Shown here piece after piece: positions 1 through 11,015 of a stretch of DNA of 32,854 nt. The stretch comes from Lingula anatina (lineage: Eukaryota > Brachiopoda > Lingulata > Lingulida > Lingulidae). The DNA is taken from positions 1,085,824-1,118,677 of the forward strand of contig NW_019775402.1 of NCBI RefSeq assembly GCF_001039355.2, written 5' to 3'. Numbering within the stretch: position 1 is the first letter of the stretch; every line of letters begins with the position of its first letter. Made by a program: the position numbers and the translations under genes. Below the pieces are notes generated by a model that saw only the letters and a program-made list of their open reading frames with translations, did not search any database and was not told where the DNA came from.

Positions 1-780
1 GTTTGTTACAAAGTAATTATTTTAAGAGCAGTTTGTTACAAAGTAATCATTTTACCTGCGGTTTGTTACAAAGTGATCATTTTACCTGCGGTTTGTTACA
101 AAGTAATCATTTTACGTGCAGTTTGTTACAAAGTAATCAAATTGCGAGCAGTTTGTTACAAAGTATTCATTTTAAGAGCAGTTTGTTACAAAGTAATCAT
201 TTAACATGCAGTTTGTTACAAAGTAATCATTTTAAGAGCGGTTTGTTACAAAGGAATCATTTTAAGAAGAGTTTGTTGCAAAGTATTCATTTTTCGTGCG
301 GTTTGTTACAAAGTAATTATTTTAAGAGCAGTTTGTTACAAAGTAATTATTTTAAGAGCAGTCTGTTACAAAATAATTAAATTACGAGCAGTTTGTTACA
401 AAGTGATCATTTTACACGCGGTTTGTTACAAAGTAATCATTTTACGAGCAGTTTGTTACAAAGTAATCATTTTAAGAGCAGATTGTTACAAAGTAATCAT
501 TTAACATGCAGTTTGTTACAAAGTAATCATTTTAAGAGCGGTTTGTTACAAAGGAATCATTTTAAGAAGAATTTGTTGCAAAGTATTCATTTTTCGTGCA
601 GTTTGTTACAAAGTAATTATTTTAAGAGCAGTTTGTTACAAAGTAATTATTTTAAGAGCAGTCTGTTACAAAATAATTAAATTACGAGCAGTTTGTTACA
701 AAGTGATCATTTTACACGCGGTTTGTTACAAAGTAATCATTTTACGAGCAGTTTGTTATGAAATAACCATATTACGAGCG
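1..780. repeat. 30-bp minisatellite with a 300-bp higher-order repeat
   Basis: A tandem array of about 26 units of 30 bp, continuing past the left edge of the window. The unit starts GTTTGTTACAAAGTAATCAT and ends TTTAAGAGCA. Unit variants recur in a fixed order: 181-450 and 481-750 (nine units each) differ by about three bases, giving a period of ten units or 300 bp. The last unit (751-780) is degenerate. Because 30 is a multiple of three, reading frames stay open by periodicity alone; I do not regard the ten-residue periodic peptide (SLLQSNHFKS) as a gene. There are no spacers, so this is not a CRISPR array. Confidence 0.97.
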
Positions 781-2012
781 GTTTGTTACATACTAACTAC
801 ATAACGTCAGTGTTGGAGGGACATGTGAGTGAAGAAGCAGTCGTTAGTTAGCGAACGGTCGTTAGCCTCTTCTTATAGTGAGGAATAACCACAAAATTCT
901 GGAGCTTTCGAACGTTTATCCACCGACTCCCGCTTCATACAACTTCACAAATATTTATACTCAATTTCTCCGTACTGATCACGCATTTACTTGTTTTCTT
1001 TTCCATTGTCTTTGCGTGATTACGAAATATTTTCCATTCGCATGTTGCAAGTCACCACGCAACATTTCCTTATTAGGTAATCCCCAAGAGACTTGTTTTC
1101 AATTAAAGATAACTAAAATATTATTTGGATTACTCATACTTGGACCTTATCCAAAACTCAGTTATCATGTGATAAATAGATGATCAAAAATAAAATATGT
1201 TATGAAATTAACCAATCACATTAACTGTTACTGACTTTGACCTTTTCCATCTTTTTCTGACACTAAAAACATGTTCTACACTTGTTGACTCTTGGAGAAA
1301 CTTAACTTACACTCAATAACTCTTTGTCCCTTTTACTCTTTTGATTCCGCTTTAATTGTTATCTGTAATTAGTGAAAGTGTAAGTAATTTGCTTTACAAC
1401 ACTCTCGCTAGTTATGAGTGCCGTTTCACGAAGCTATCGCTAGTTCTCTCGCTCGTTATTGTGTCGTTGTTACCATGGATATTTAACGACTGGTCAGACC
1501 AGTCGCTAACTTCAGAGTTTCATCATACGCATGCGTAATAAATGAAACAGAAAGGTTGCTTAGTCACCGTTTTCTGTCGTTTGTATGCCATGCAGCGTTT
1601 GCCTTTCTTGCCTCCGTGCCGGAAGACGGCAACGTAGACATCACGTTTTCTTCAGAGGCAAAATTTATTATAACATATGAACGATGATGCAATTTAAGAA
1701 AGGTCTTACTTGTCTGTTGTGATGGGAAAAACGGTGGAGAGGGCAGTGGAGATCCTTTACGACAACCTCAAACCAGACGTTCATTTGCTATTTCAACCGC
1801 CAACCGTTACAGAGTTACAATATTTATGACATTTCTTACGAAAGAGTCCCACTTCAGGTAGACTGTTTACGGTGAGTAACGAGAAAACTAGGAACCGAAC
1901 TTAACAACAGAACTTAGCGATGGGTTAACGAAAGCTTCGTGAAACACCACACGAAAATCGCTAACTTTTCTCGTTAGCGAGATAGTTCTGTCGTTAGTTA
2001 TTCTAACTAATA
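781..2012. other. Non-coding stretch, possible old foldback repeat
   Basis: No convincing gene. Short words built on CGTTAG/CTAACG and CGCTAG recur near 840-870, 1404-1470 and 1914-2010. GTTTCACGAAGCT at about 1423-1435 is repeated in inverted orientation (AGCTTCGTGAAAC) near 1933-1945, which hints at an eroded inverted-repeat element of about 600 bp. The small open frames here show no recognisable domain. Confidence 0.35.
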
Positions 2013-3317
2013 CCCCCGTCACACTTAATCGGAATCAGCAGGAATTAAGAAGAATGAGGCTGAATGAAGAAGTTTAAAAATTCGCACCACATTCGGGAAA
2101 AAAGTTCAAATTGATCTTAATTCTTGTAAGAGTATCGTTGGAATACTCAATATGCGCTTGAATTCGCCTGGAATGAAAAGTGCACTTTCGGCTGTATTAG
2201 CTCTCAAATGCAGTTCGAATGTAGTTGGAAAACTAGGAATATCTATAATGCTGTCAGAAGGCAGTAAGAATATTTAGAATATACTTTGAATGGCGTACTA
2301 GTGTAGTTCGATTGCTGGCAAAATTAATATTTCAGCTCATCCGAGGCACATTCGAAACATTCTGGCGGGATTTTATACCCCCGTCAAACTAGAGGCGGAA
2401 TAATTAAGAATGGCGTCGGAAATACAATTCTTTGTGCATTCCTGGATATTCGAAGAGCATTCTAAAAATTGCGAGTGCATTCCAAATATTTTTACACATT
2501 CTTGTGGCCGGCTCGAATGTTTTTGTCATGTCAAAAACTTTCGAAGTGCATTCCAACTGGAAAATTATCGAATGGCATTTGAACAGTATTCTAACTGCAC
2601 TATGACTGCATTCTAAATATTCTCACGGCATTCTGACAGCGTTCGAAACATTCTGATCAGTTACCATTCCAGTGGCGTTATTTATACACTCTGGGCATCG
2701 TGTTACATTCTAAACATGTTAGAAAGTAATTTTAAGTATTATAGGTATTTCAGCTGCATTCTGTTTGAATTCTTTATAATTCAAACGATCTGATTGCATT
2801 TGAGTTTGCTTCGTATATCATTCGAGGTACCTTCTTACATACTTCAGCCTGTATTCGGCAAGCAGTCAAACCACACTCGAACGGCATTTGAATTTCATTC
2901 GGAATATTCTGACTGCATTCTAACAACATTCGCAAATTCCCCACCCGGTTGTGGCACGAATTTTCAATTAATTTATTCTGGCTGGTTCTGTTTGATTCCT
3001 ACTGGTTCCAGATAAGTGTGACGGGGGCCTTAAGTCACGTGCCAGTTCGAATATCCCTCGTATGTGATCAGAATGTTTCGAATGTTGCCAGAATGCAGTG
3101 AGAATATTTAAAATGTAGTCATAGTGTAGATAGAATACTATTCAAATTCCATTCAATAATGCACTTCGAAAGTTTTTAACATTCGGGCCGACCACAACAA
3201 TGGGTAAAAATATTTGAAATGCACTCGGAATTTTTAGAATGCTCTTTGAATATCCAGGAATGCACAAAGAATTGTCTTTCCGACGGCATTCTTGCTCATT
3301 CTGCCTCTAGTGTGACA
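2013..3317. mobile_element. Two interlocked long-inverted-repeat (foldback) elements
   Basis: Four arms alternate in the order L1 (2013-2377), L2 (2378-about 2665), R1 (about 2666-3027), R2 (about 3028-3317). L1 and R1 are inverted copies of each other: both outer ends read CCCCCGTCACACTTA inward. L2 and R2 are a second inverted pair: L2 opens CCCCCGTCAAACTAGAGG, R2 reversed reads GTCACACTAGAGG, and both continue through a shared TTCTTTGTGCATTCCTGGAT. Arms of a pair have matching lengths (about 365/362 and 288/290). The interior is rich in CATTC/GAATG words at roughly 10-20 bp spacing. No transposase frame is present. The superfamily is unknown to me; the shared CCCCCGTCA start suggests both belong to one family. 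Confidence 0.75.
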
Positions 3318-3351
3318 GCTTCATGAAACGGGCCCCAGGATATCTGAAGGA

Positions 3352-3605
3352 CCATTCCCAGACCCTATTGTGCTAACTGTGTATCAATCTATCTCCAAGG
3401 GGATTCTCACTAAATGGTAAGCAACTTAAGCGGCTTTGATGTCTGTCACGCTTCTGAAGCTGCTAGGGGTAACTAATTATCGTTTAGCAGCTTCAGTATG
3501 CGTGTCAGACATCTAAGCTTACGCTTAAGCTTAAGCTGAAAGCGATTTAGCGAGAAACTCCTCGGAGATGGATCGACCCTGTTAGATCGATTTAGGTATG
3601 GGAAC
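3352..3605. mobile_element. Palindromic MITE, AGATCGAT family, copy 1
   Basis: Ends CCATTCCCAGACCC at the left and inverted GGTTCCCATACC at the right, with sub-terminal self-complementary sequence (ATCTCCAAGGGGATTCTC against GAGAAACTCCTCGGAGAT) and an internal GTTAGATCGAT. It is an inverted copy of 3875-4124, which has nearly the same length (254 against 250 bp). No coding capacity, so non-autonomous. The superfamily was not identified. Confidence 0.7.
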
Positions 3606-3633
3606 CACACACACACCAAGGCATGTTCAGAAA

Positions 3634-3740
3634 ACAGCGAGCAGTTTGTTACAATTTAACCATATTAAGAGCAGTTCGTTACAAGGTAATCAAATTACGA
3701 GCGGTTTGTTACAAAGTAATCATTTTAAATCTCAGGGACA
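3634..3740 (+). repeat. Dispersed units of the 30-bp minisatellite
   Basis: Three consecutive units closely related to the array at 1-780 and in the same orientation. They read AGCAGTTTGTTACAATTTAA, then AGCAGTTCGTTACAAGGTAA, then AGCGGTTTGTTACAAAGTAA. They sit between the two inverted MITE copies at 3352-3605 and 3875-4124. Confidence 0.85.
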
Positions 3741-3874
3741 AAATATGGCTTTGGTTTCCTGTCAGGTTTAGAAAACACAAGGAGAAGAAATTCACCGTCC
3801 CGGTGTAATGGAACAGAGGGTGTGTGTTGCAGAAAACCCGCCCTCCATTTAGTAAAAACGGTTAGGGTTAGACT

Positions 3875-4124
3875 GGGTTCCCATACCTAGATCGATCTAA
3901 CAGGATTGAGCCATCCCCAAGGGATATCTCGCTAAATTGCTTTCAGTTAAAGCTGCTTAGATGTCTGCCTCGCTTACCGAAGCTGCAAAACGATAATTAA
4001 TTACTCCCTAGCAGATTCAGTAGGCATGGCAGAGATGTAACCAGCTTTTGTTGATTGCAATTTAGCGAGAATTCCCTTGGAGATAGATAGATCCACAGTC
4101 ATTACGACAGGGTCTCGGAATGGC
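3875..4124. mobile_element. Palindromic MITE, AGATCGAT family, copy 2
   Basis: Starts GGTTCCCATACCTAGATCGA and ends GGGTCTCGGAATGG; it is the reverse-complement counterpart of 3352-3605. Both copies carry an internal stem (GCTAAATTGCTTTCAG against GATTGCAATTTAGC here). The two inverted copies enclose the three 30-bp units at 3634-3740. Confidence 0.7.
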
Positions 4125-4201
4125 CTGACCTAATTAGTGGGTCAAAATCTAGGTCGAGGTTTCCTGTAAAAATAAATGGACAGCGGACTCTCATATAAGT
4201 G

Positions 4202-4560
4202 TTGTAATCGTTGCTATCACTAATTGGTCCTATTTAACTTTTAAGATAAAACTTTCGTGTAATGTTAAGATAATTTGCGACCACTACATTGGATATAAAA
4301 CCAGGCAACAGCCTGGAAATAATCAGAGTATAGTTTTTATAATGAAGCTGTGGTGTTGTTACTTTTCTCTCCGGGCATAACCCAAGTCGGGGAATACTGT
4401 ACCGAACCATAAAACTTCAGTAGACGGATTAGAGCTCTTTGAGTAAAATATACCCCGCGGTATCTTTAAGAACTCAATACAAAAAGGGCGTAATAAAGTG
4501 AGATTTAGTTATTAGTAATTGCTACACGAAAGTTAAATAAGACCAATTAAAGTTACAATA
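4202..4560. mobile_element. Inverted-repeat element with TTGTAA ends
   Basis: AATTGGTCCTATTTAACTTT near 4221-4242 recurs in inverted form near 4526-4552 (AAAGTTAAATAAGACCAATT), and an ACTTTCGTGTA word is shared as well. The outer sequence is TTGTAAT against inverted GTTACAA. About 360 bp, non-coding; consistent with a small TIR transposon inserted in the element at 3802-4668. Confidence 0.5.
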
Positions 4561-6689
4561 CCAATATGAGCCGCGTGCCCATGGCCGGGACTCAATTAAA
4601 ATCAATTAATATTTTATCAGAAATTTTCTGCGATCTGCACACGGGGGACACTCTGTCACGTTACACCAGTGTAAAAGGAATGGTAGTCCTAGTAACGCAA
4701 GTATTTGTAACTAGTTTAATCTACGGCTTGGGCTTCGAAAACTAAGATGAACGCAAGCGAGCTACGAGTAAAAAATTTTATCCTTTTGTTCCAAGCGCAG
4801 GTGACAGGAATGGGAAACAACTTACCACAGTCCAGTCACACTTAGAAAAAGACTTTGCTAACAGCCTAAGTGAATTTTATGTGACCAAAATTGCACATTT
4901 GAAGATAAGGCATATCTAAAATAGATATCACATTACCCTATACTCTAACTTCACCTGCCACCCACATACCTGCCATATAATATGGAATATTTTTTCAAAC
5001 CATTTATTTACAATTTTTCCTACTTTTCTATACTTACAAATGATAACAATTAAGTTTTAAATCTTGTTTTAATAACTTTTAGTGATCTATGCAGTGTATT
5101 TGTCATATCGGCTCTCAAATTGAAGTCGAACCGTTCAAAGCGTTATTTCAATCTCCATATTTTCAAAATTATCATCTGTGAAAGAGTTATATGCTTCAAA
5201 AAGGACGCTCATATCAGTGTCTATTCACAGCAACGGCCATCGGTGCGTCTGGCCTCATCTGGCTGCTACTGGCGCTCTCAAGGTATTGCTTCTGACAGGT
5301 TTCTTGGGATTTGAACTGGGATAATATTCCAGGAATCGATCAGAGATTGTCCAATATTGTTCAAATTTGTTGTAGGACCAGTAGGCCGTTGATTCGCAAG
5401 TACCAGCGACTGTCAGATTGTACAGGCCTCCAATGTGGCGATATTGATGGTCGCGGTAGTTGCTCAGACCCTTGGTTCTGCAAGTAATCTGCAAATACAG
5501 TTGCTATGCGTGGACGGACATTTTCATCTTGTAATTTGCAATTGTACCTAAGGTGTACATTAGCAAATGCTGGGGGGGGGGGGGGGCAGCTGGTTCCAAA
5601 ATCTCTCTGTATNAGGCATATCTAAACTAGATATCACATTACCCTATACTCTAACTTCACCTGCCACCCACATACCTGCCATATAATATGGAATATTTGT
5701 TCAAACCATTTATTTACAATTTTTCCTACTTTTCTATACTTACAAATGATAACAATTAAGTTTTAAATCTTGTTTTAATAACTTTTAGTGATCTATGCAG
5801 TGTATTTGTCATATCGGCTCTTAAATTGAAGTCGAACCGTTCAAAGCGTTATTTCAATCTCCATATTTTCAAAATTATCATCTGTGAAAGAGTTATATGC
5901 TTCAAAAAGGACGCTCATATCAGTGTCTATTCACAGCAACGGCCATCGGTGCGTCTGGCCTCATCTGGCTGCTACTGGCGCTCTCAAGGTATTGCTTCTG
6001 ACAGGTTTCTTGGGATTTGAACTGGGATAATATTCCAGGAATCGATCAGAGATTGTCCAATATTGTTCAAATTTGTTGTAGGACCAGTAGGCCGTTGATT
6101 CGGCGAGTACCAGCGACTGTCAGATTGTACAGACCTCCAATGTGGCGATCTTGATGGTCGCGGTAGTTGCTCAGACCCTTGGTTCTGCAAGTAATCTGCA
6201 AATACAGTTGCTATGCGTGGACGGACATTTTCATCTTGTAATTTGCAATTGTACCTAAGGTGTACATTAGCAAATGCTGGAGGGGGGGGGGGGCAGCTGG
6301 TTCCAAAATCTCTCTGTATTTGTTCTGGTTCAGGTCTCTAACGGTGACTACAAATGAAGATTTGGCACCAACGAGAATTGGACCCCAAATCCAAAATTCC
6401 CACCGCCCCAAGATAAAATTTGACCTCATATGTTAAAGCTGAATATTGCCAGTGCTGTGCCCAGAAACGTTAAATGGTTCCCATTGCGAAAATATACCTG
6501 ATATATTAACCTCCTCAAACCAGTCTGACGTTTACAAAAGGCATTGAAAAACATTTTGTGAGGCGAATTTGCCCCTCTTTCTGGTGGGAACAGGTTGTTT
6601 TTGTTTATTTGTAGCAGCCAAACCGTAGGAACAATGGATCCTTCCGATTCTTCGCCCTTCCTACCATTTACTTTAACACCGTGTAAGGA

Positions 6690-6819
6690 TTAATCATAAT
6701 AATATCTCAAGGCGCCTTACAATAATGGATAATATACTAAAATAATTAAAATGACTATAATATTTTAATCTAAAACTCTCATTGGAAACCATTTAAAATT
6801 CACACTACTAAAAATCAAT

Positions 6820-6880
<61 letters not shown>

Positions 6881-6950
6881 ATGTGGGTCTTTAAAAGAGA
6901 TTTAAAATTGTCAAAGTTTTCTGTTTTTCTAATAAAATTTGGTAGGGCAT
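6690..6950 (-). mobile_element. 3' end of the CR1-like LINE, duplicate contig copy
   Basis: Matches 7316-7546 (AAGGCGCC near the 3' end; the ORF2 tail KSLLKTHIF on the minus strand) and breaks off at the N at 6951. It carries a long (TA)n run at about 6823-6873, where the other copy has only a short one. Probably the same LINE terminus seen through a second contig or haplotype. Confidence 0.65.
6823..6873. repeat. (TA)n microsatellite
   Basis: A perfect TA run of about 25 units within the LINE 3' region. The homologous position near 7451-7464 has only seven or so units, so the length is variable between the two copies. Confidence 0.95.
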
Positions 6951-7469
6951 NTTTGTTCTGGTTCAGGTCTCTAACGGTGACTACAAATGAAGATTTGGCA
7001 CCAACGTGAATTGGACCCCAAATCCAAAATTCCCACCGCCCCAAGATAAAATTTGACCTCATATGTTAAAGCTGAATATTGCCAGTGCTGTGCCCAGAAA
7101 CGTTAATGGTTCCCATTGCGAAAATATACCTGATATATTAACCTCCTCAGACCAGTCTGACGCTTACAAAAGGCCTTTTTTGAGGCAAATTTGCCCCTCT
7201 TTCTGGTGAGAACAGGTTGTTTTTGTTTATTTGTAGCAGCCAAACCGTAGGAACAATGGATCCTTCCGATCCATCGCCCTTCCGACCATTTACTCTTAAC
7301 ACCGTGTAAGGATTAATAATAATAATAATAATAAGATTCTTATATGGCGCCTTAAAATAATGGATAATATACTGAAATAATTAAAATGACTATAATATTT
7401 TAATCTAAAACGCTCATTGGAAACCATTTAAAATTTACACTACTAAAATAAATATATATATATATGGCC

Positions 7470-9259
7470 GCAAAAATGTGGGTTTTTAAAAGAGATTTAA
7501 AATTGTCAAAGTCTTCTGTTTTTTCTAATAAAATTTGGTATGGCATTCTACACTTTTGGGGCGTAGATTATAAAAGCACGGTCTCCATAACTTTTGAGGC
7601 ACCCCTTCTCTAAAATAAAATCATTCTCAATATTAAAACGTGTAGACCACTGTGGTAAGTTAAAACAGATAAGATCAGATAAATTTAATAGTCCTTGTAA
7701 ATGGATCGCCTTAAAAATAATACAAAGTATTTTAAAATCAATCCTCTGCTTCACAGGCAGCCAGTGTAATTCTTTTAGAATGGGAGTGATATGGTGTGTA
7801 CTATTGCACTTAATTTGACAAACCAGTCTTGCAGCTGAGTTTTGAATAACTTGTAACTTTTTAATCTGATAGTCACAAATACAAAAGAGGAGACTATTGC
7901 AGTAATTTAATCTTGATGATATAAATGGATGTACTAATTTTTCAGTGGTTTTGTTATTTAACACTTCCCTTATTTTTCCAATGCGCCATAGTGCATAAGA
8001 TGCTGATTTACACACTTCAGATCCACGCTTTCCATAGTGCCTTTTTCATCGAGGGTAACTCCCAGATCTTTTTACAGAACTAGATGGTTTTATAAGAACA
8101 TCTCCTATGCAAATGTTAGCATTTGCTGCATTTTTCCTATTTGCCTTGAACCTTGATGTAAACCATATCAACTCAGTCTTACTATCATTTAAAGCCAACA
8201 TGTTCACTTTCATCCATTCTCGAATCTCTGCAAGACAAGTCTCCATAGAAGTGATTGTTGCAGACCGGCTGCTCTTGCATGTAATGTATATACTTATGTG
8301 TTATCTGCAAAAATAACAGTGTTCAGACCATGCTTTAGTATGATATCTTCTACAGGTAACATGTATAATGAGAATAGGATTGGACCTAACACAGACCCTT
8401 GTGGGACACCATACTCCAAGTTAACTGGCTGAGATAAAACTGACTCTATTGTAACCCTTTGTGTTCTGCTTTTCAGGTATGAGGTAAACCAACTAAGTGC
8501 AAGTCCACTCACTCTAAAGCGATGCTGCAACCTGTGAAGAATAATATTATGACCTATGGTATCAAAAGCTGCTGAAATGTCTAGAAGAACTAAAATGACA
8601 TCTTTTTGTTTATCCAGGGCAAGCATTATGTCATTGTGGGCTCGAAATAAGAGCTGTCTCAGTGCTGTGGCCTTCTCTATAGGCAGACTGAAATTTCCCA
8701 AGGATATTATTTTCAGCCAGATAGCTGCTTAGTTGGGAACATGTCATTTTTTCAAGAAATTTACCTAAAAAGGGTAGATTTGATATTGGTCTATAGTTTT
8801 TCAGGACATTTTTACACAGCCCTTGTTTTTTCAGTAATGGTCTAACAATTGCAGTTTTGCAGTTTGATGGAAAGATACCTGTTGAGAAAGACAGATTTAC
8901 TAATCTCAGGAGAACCGGAGATAACACATTAATACAATCTTTCACTATATGTGTTGGCATGGGATCCAGAGCACAAAACTTAAAATTCATCCCCTTTATA
9001 ACAGAGATAATATCCTTCTCTGAGACCGGTAGGAAATGGCTCAGTTGGACCCCACTACCCTGACTGGCACACCGGTCTTGAAATTCACTCGGTGATGGAT
9101 CTGATTCTGAGGATCCTGTGATAAATTTTGAGTTAAGTCCTTACGAATATCCTTGATCCGGTTTGTGAAGAAATCTGCAAAAACTTGAGGAAGTGTTGAC
9201 ATTTCCATGTCAGGAAGCACACTTGGCTGGCTTAACTTAGATTCTGAAATCTTGTCCAC
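7470..9259 (-). pseudogene. LINE ORF2 reverse transcriptase, frameshifted
   Basis: Recognisable RT blocks in order: ADFFTNRIKDIRKDL (linker, about 9180), LDPMPTHIVKDC and NYRPISNLPFLGKFLEK (fingers), LLDISAAFDTIGH (palm motif A with the first catalytic Asp), GVPQGSVLGPILFSLYM (motif B) and FADNT (motif C). The family norm for motif C is [Y/F]ADD, so the second catalytic Asp is replaced by Asn. A C-terminal region follows (SRLNYCNSLL, LKELHWLPVKQRI), ending in KSLLKTHIF. Pieces lie in two frames (9259 and 8701 in one; 8990, 8246 and 8015 in another), so it is not translatable as one protein. Motif order and wording fit the CR1/L2 branch; exact clade not determined. Confidence 0.9.
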
Positions 9260-9315
9260 AATCCTAAAGAGTTCCCTTTGATCAGCACCTTCAATACAGG
9301 TCCGATGGAAATCAG

Positions 9316-9509
9316 TTTTTTTTTTTTTTTTTTTTTCAGACGGAAGCTAATACATGTTACTACAGTGCCAGCAATGGCGAGGTCCTAAACTTCAGGTACA
9401 TGTACTCAGTACTGGTAAAATAATTGTATCAACAACATGAGCACTGGTGTAGGTATAAAGTATGAGTAGCATATTTCTTGATACAGATTCTTACAGCTCG
9501 TTCCCAATN
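9316..9509. other. Interruption of the LINE with poly-T and an N
   Basis: A run of about 22 T starts near 9317, followed by about 170 bp that does not continue the LINE protein, ending at the N at 9509. The LINE linker coding resumes beyond it (minus-strand KTARANYHTLL). Either a retroposed insertion whose tail reads as poly-T on the plus strand, or a contig junction. Confidence 0.45.
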
Positions 9510-9820
9510 CAAGGAGGGTGTGATAGTTAGCTCTGGCAGTTTTAAATAATTCCCGGTGTATTTCCAATTTTGAATTGTACCACTGACGTTCAATCTTCTT
9601 GATCTTTTTCCTCTCTTCGCTTAGTTCAGATGTAAACCATTCAGCCCTCTGTTTCACCACCTTGACTCTGGTCTGCATTGGTGCAATGTCCTCCATGATC
9701 TTGGATATAGACGTATTACACAGATCAACTAAGGTACTTGGATCTGTGGTCTGTACGGCATCCTCAAAAACATGTTTAAACGCATCGTTTAGGATTACTG
9801 GATCAAGTTTTGAGATATCT

Positions 9821-10784
9821 CTACGTTGGGTGACTCTTTTTGACTATTTTTGAAGGTTCCGGGCATGCAAGGTCTGCCACAAAGTAGATTGCAGCATGGT
9901 CTGAAGGAAGGCTGTGGTCTAAAGTAAAACTTTGAAGGCAGAAGTCGGTGCGAGTCAGCACTAAGTCTAGGATATGTCCCTTTGAGTGGGTGGCTGTTCT
10001 GATGTGTTGAGTCAAACTCATTGATTCAATCAGGTCCTTAAACCTCCTAACATCGCTGCATATCTCGTTATCCATGTGGATATTAAAATCTCCAGCTATT
10101 ACCAGGCGACCTGGAGAGAACAGATCAGCACCTTCTGAAAGCTTGGAAAATTCGTCTACGAACCTAGATACGGTCTACTTGTGCTTCTTTGAGTAGGGTG
10201 CACGGTATATCAGAATCAAATACAGCATATCTTTCCTGGTGGAGACATTCACATCAAGGAACTCAAAACATTTTAACTCTGACGCCTTGTTTTTTTGCAA
10301 CTTTCATGTTGGACCGTGTCATAATGGCAATGCCACCACCTTTCCGGTGATTCCTAGGTGAGTGATGAATTGTATAGCCACTGAAGGAGGAGTTAAAGTC
10401 AGCATCAAAGAAATTGCAGCTTTTACTTTTTATCCATGTTTCTGTTAACATGAAAATGTCTGTATTATGCTGGTCTATAGAGTCACATAAATGGGGCACC
10501 TTGTCAACCACGGATCTGGCATTCCAAAGAGACATTTTGATGTTATTTTCTAGATGATATGAAGATACACATTTTATGGTACACAAAGTGTTTGGTCTCT
10601 CCTTTGTTGATAATAACAGGTAATTGTCTCTGTTTATCACTGCCTGCCTGCAGCCCCTGTGTGTTGGTAATACAGGGCTTATACCACTTGTTCTTATTGT
10701 CCTGAAAAGGCTCCCGGGCAATACCACATTACTGGCTGTAACTTTCCTGCCAATTTCATGTAGGCTGTTCATTGAGTATCTCAT
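9821..10784 (-). pseudogene. LINE apurinic-type endonuclease, broken
   Basis: The 5' half of ORF2. The block NARSVVDKVPHLCDSIDQHN followed by TDIFMLTETWIKS matches the start of APE-type endonucleases of CR1/Jockey LINEs, and GGGIAIMTRSN follows. After a break near 10263-10075 the frame resumes with a QHIRTATHSKGHILDLVLTR block and SDHAAIYF, the conserved C-terminal SDH region that holds catalytic Asp and His in this family. The frame is disrupted between the blocks. Upstream of 10540 the N-terminus has no recognised domain. Confidence 0.85.
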
Positions 10785-11015
10785 CTTGAGTTGTTGTCAC
10801 GGTAGTGCTGAAATATCCAGGTGGTCCTTGCTATATTTGTAAGCAACAATCTCAGAAAGGCTTAGAAAAGTGACTAGAATGTCCATAAAGTGTCCAAAAG
10901 AGTCCTGGTGTATTCATAAACGTATTCTGTGGAAGATTTCCCTCCAAAACCCACACTTTCAATAAAAAACAGTAAAGTTTGTTAGAGATCATTAGCAGGG
11001 CTGCTGCAGGAGCGC

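Larger units (their letters stand above)
3802..4668. mobile_element. TIR element with GGTGTAA ends, hosting nested insertions
   Basis: The left end GGTGTAATGGAACAGAGGGT and the reversed right end GGTGTAACGTGACAGAGTGT form an imperfect terminal inverted repeat of about 20 bp. A similar end (GTGTGACAGAAAGTCCGCC) occurs at 15321. The interior contains GGTTAGGGTTAG near 3860, another MITE (3875-4124) and a further inverted-repeat pair (4202-4560), so this looks like a nest. No transposase coding sequence. Confidence 0.5.
4908..7546. repeat. Two successive near-identical duplications, each split by one N
   Basis: 4908-5612 is repeated almost base for base at 5614-6319, on either side of the N at 5613. 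Then 6319-6950 is repeated at 6952-7546, on either side of the N at 6951. The piece between the two Ns (5614-6950) is therefore entirely duplicated by its neighbours. The copies differ mainly in poly-G length (about 5572-5586 and 6282-6293), a (TA)n run and scattered substitutions. This is what unmerged overlapping contigs or haplotypes look like, so the duplication may not exist in the genome. The paired 64-residue frames at 5120 and 5826 are just this duplication. Confidence 0.85.
7316..10860 (-). mobile_element. CR1-like non-LTR retrotransposon, degenerate
   Basis: A minus-strand LINE with endonuclease coding at 10784-9821, a linker at about 9700-9041, reverse transcriptase at 8990-8046 and a C-terminal region at 8015-7470. 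The 3' UTR ends in AAGGCGCCATATAAGAATCT followed by a (TTA)n tail near 7317-7332, as is usual for CR1/L2-type elements. Frame changes and an interruption at 9316-9509 (a poly-T run and an N) break the frame. The 5' boundary is not resolved; homology-like coding stops near 10784 and I place the end only roughly. Inactive on sequence grounds. Confidence 0.85.

Noticed and set aside
3-680. Open frames encoding a ten-residue repeat peptide (SLLQSNHFKS)
   Set aside because: A 30-bp period keeps frames open automatically. There is no start context, domain or flanking gene structure, and variants change residues without regard to codon position.
1-780. CRISPR-like direct repeats
   Set aside because: Units abut with no unique spacers, and the genome is animal.
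878-1183. A 101-codon plus-strand gene
   Set aside because: Low-complexity AT-rich translation with no motif, next to repeat sequence.
3855-3875. Telomeric repeat (GGTTAGGGTTAG)
   Set aside because: Only two units, within a transposon that has the same word in another copy near 15358.
5120-6020. Two identical 64-codon genes at 5120 and 5826
   Set aside because: They are the same non-coding sequence repeated across the N at 5613, with no recognisable domain.
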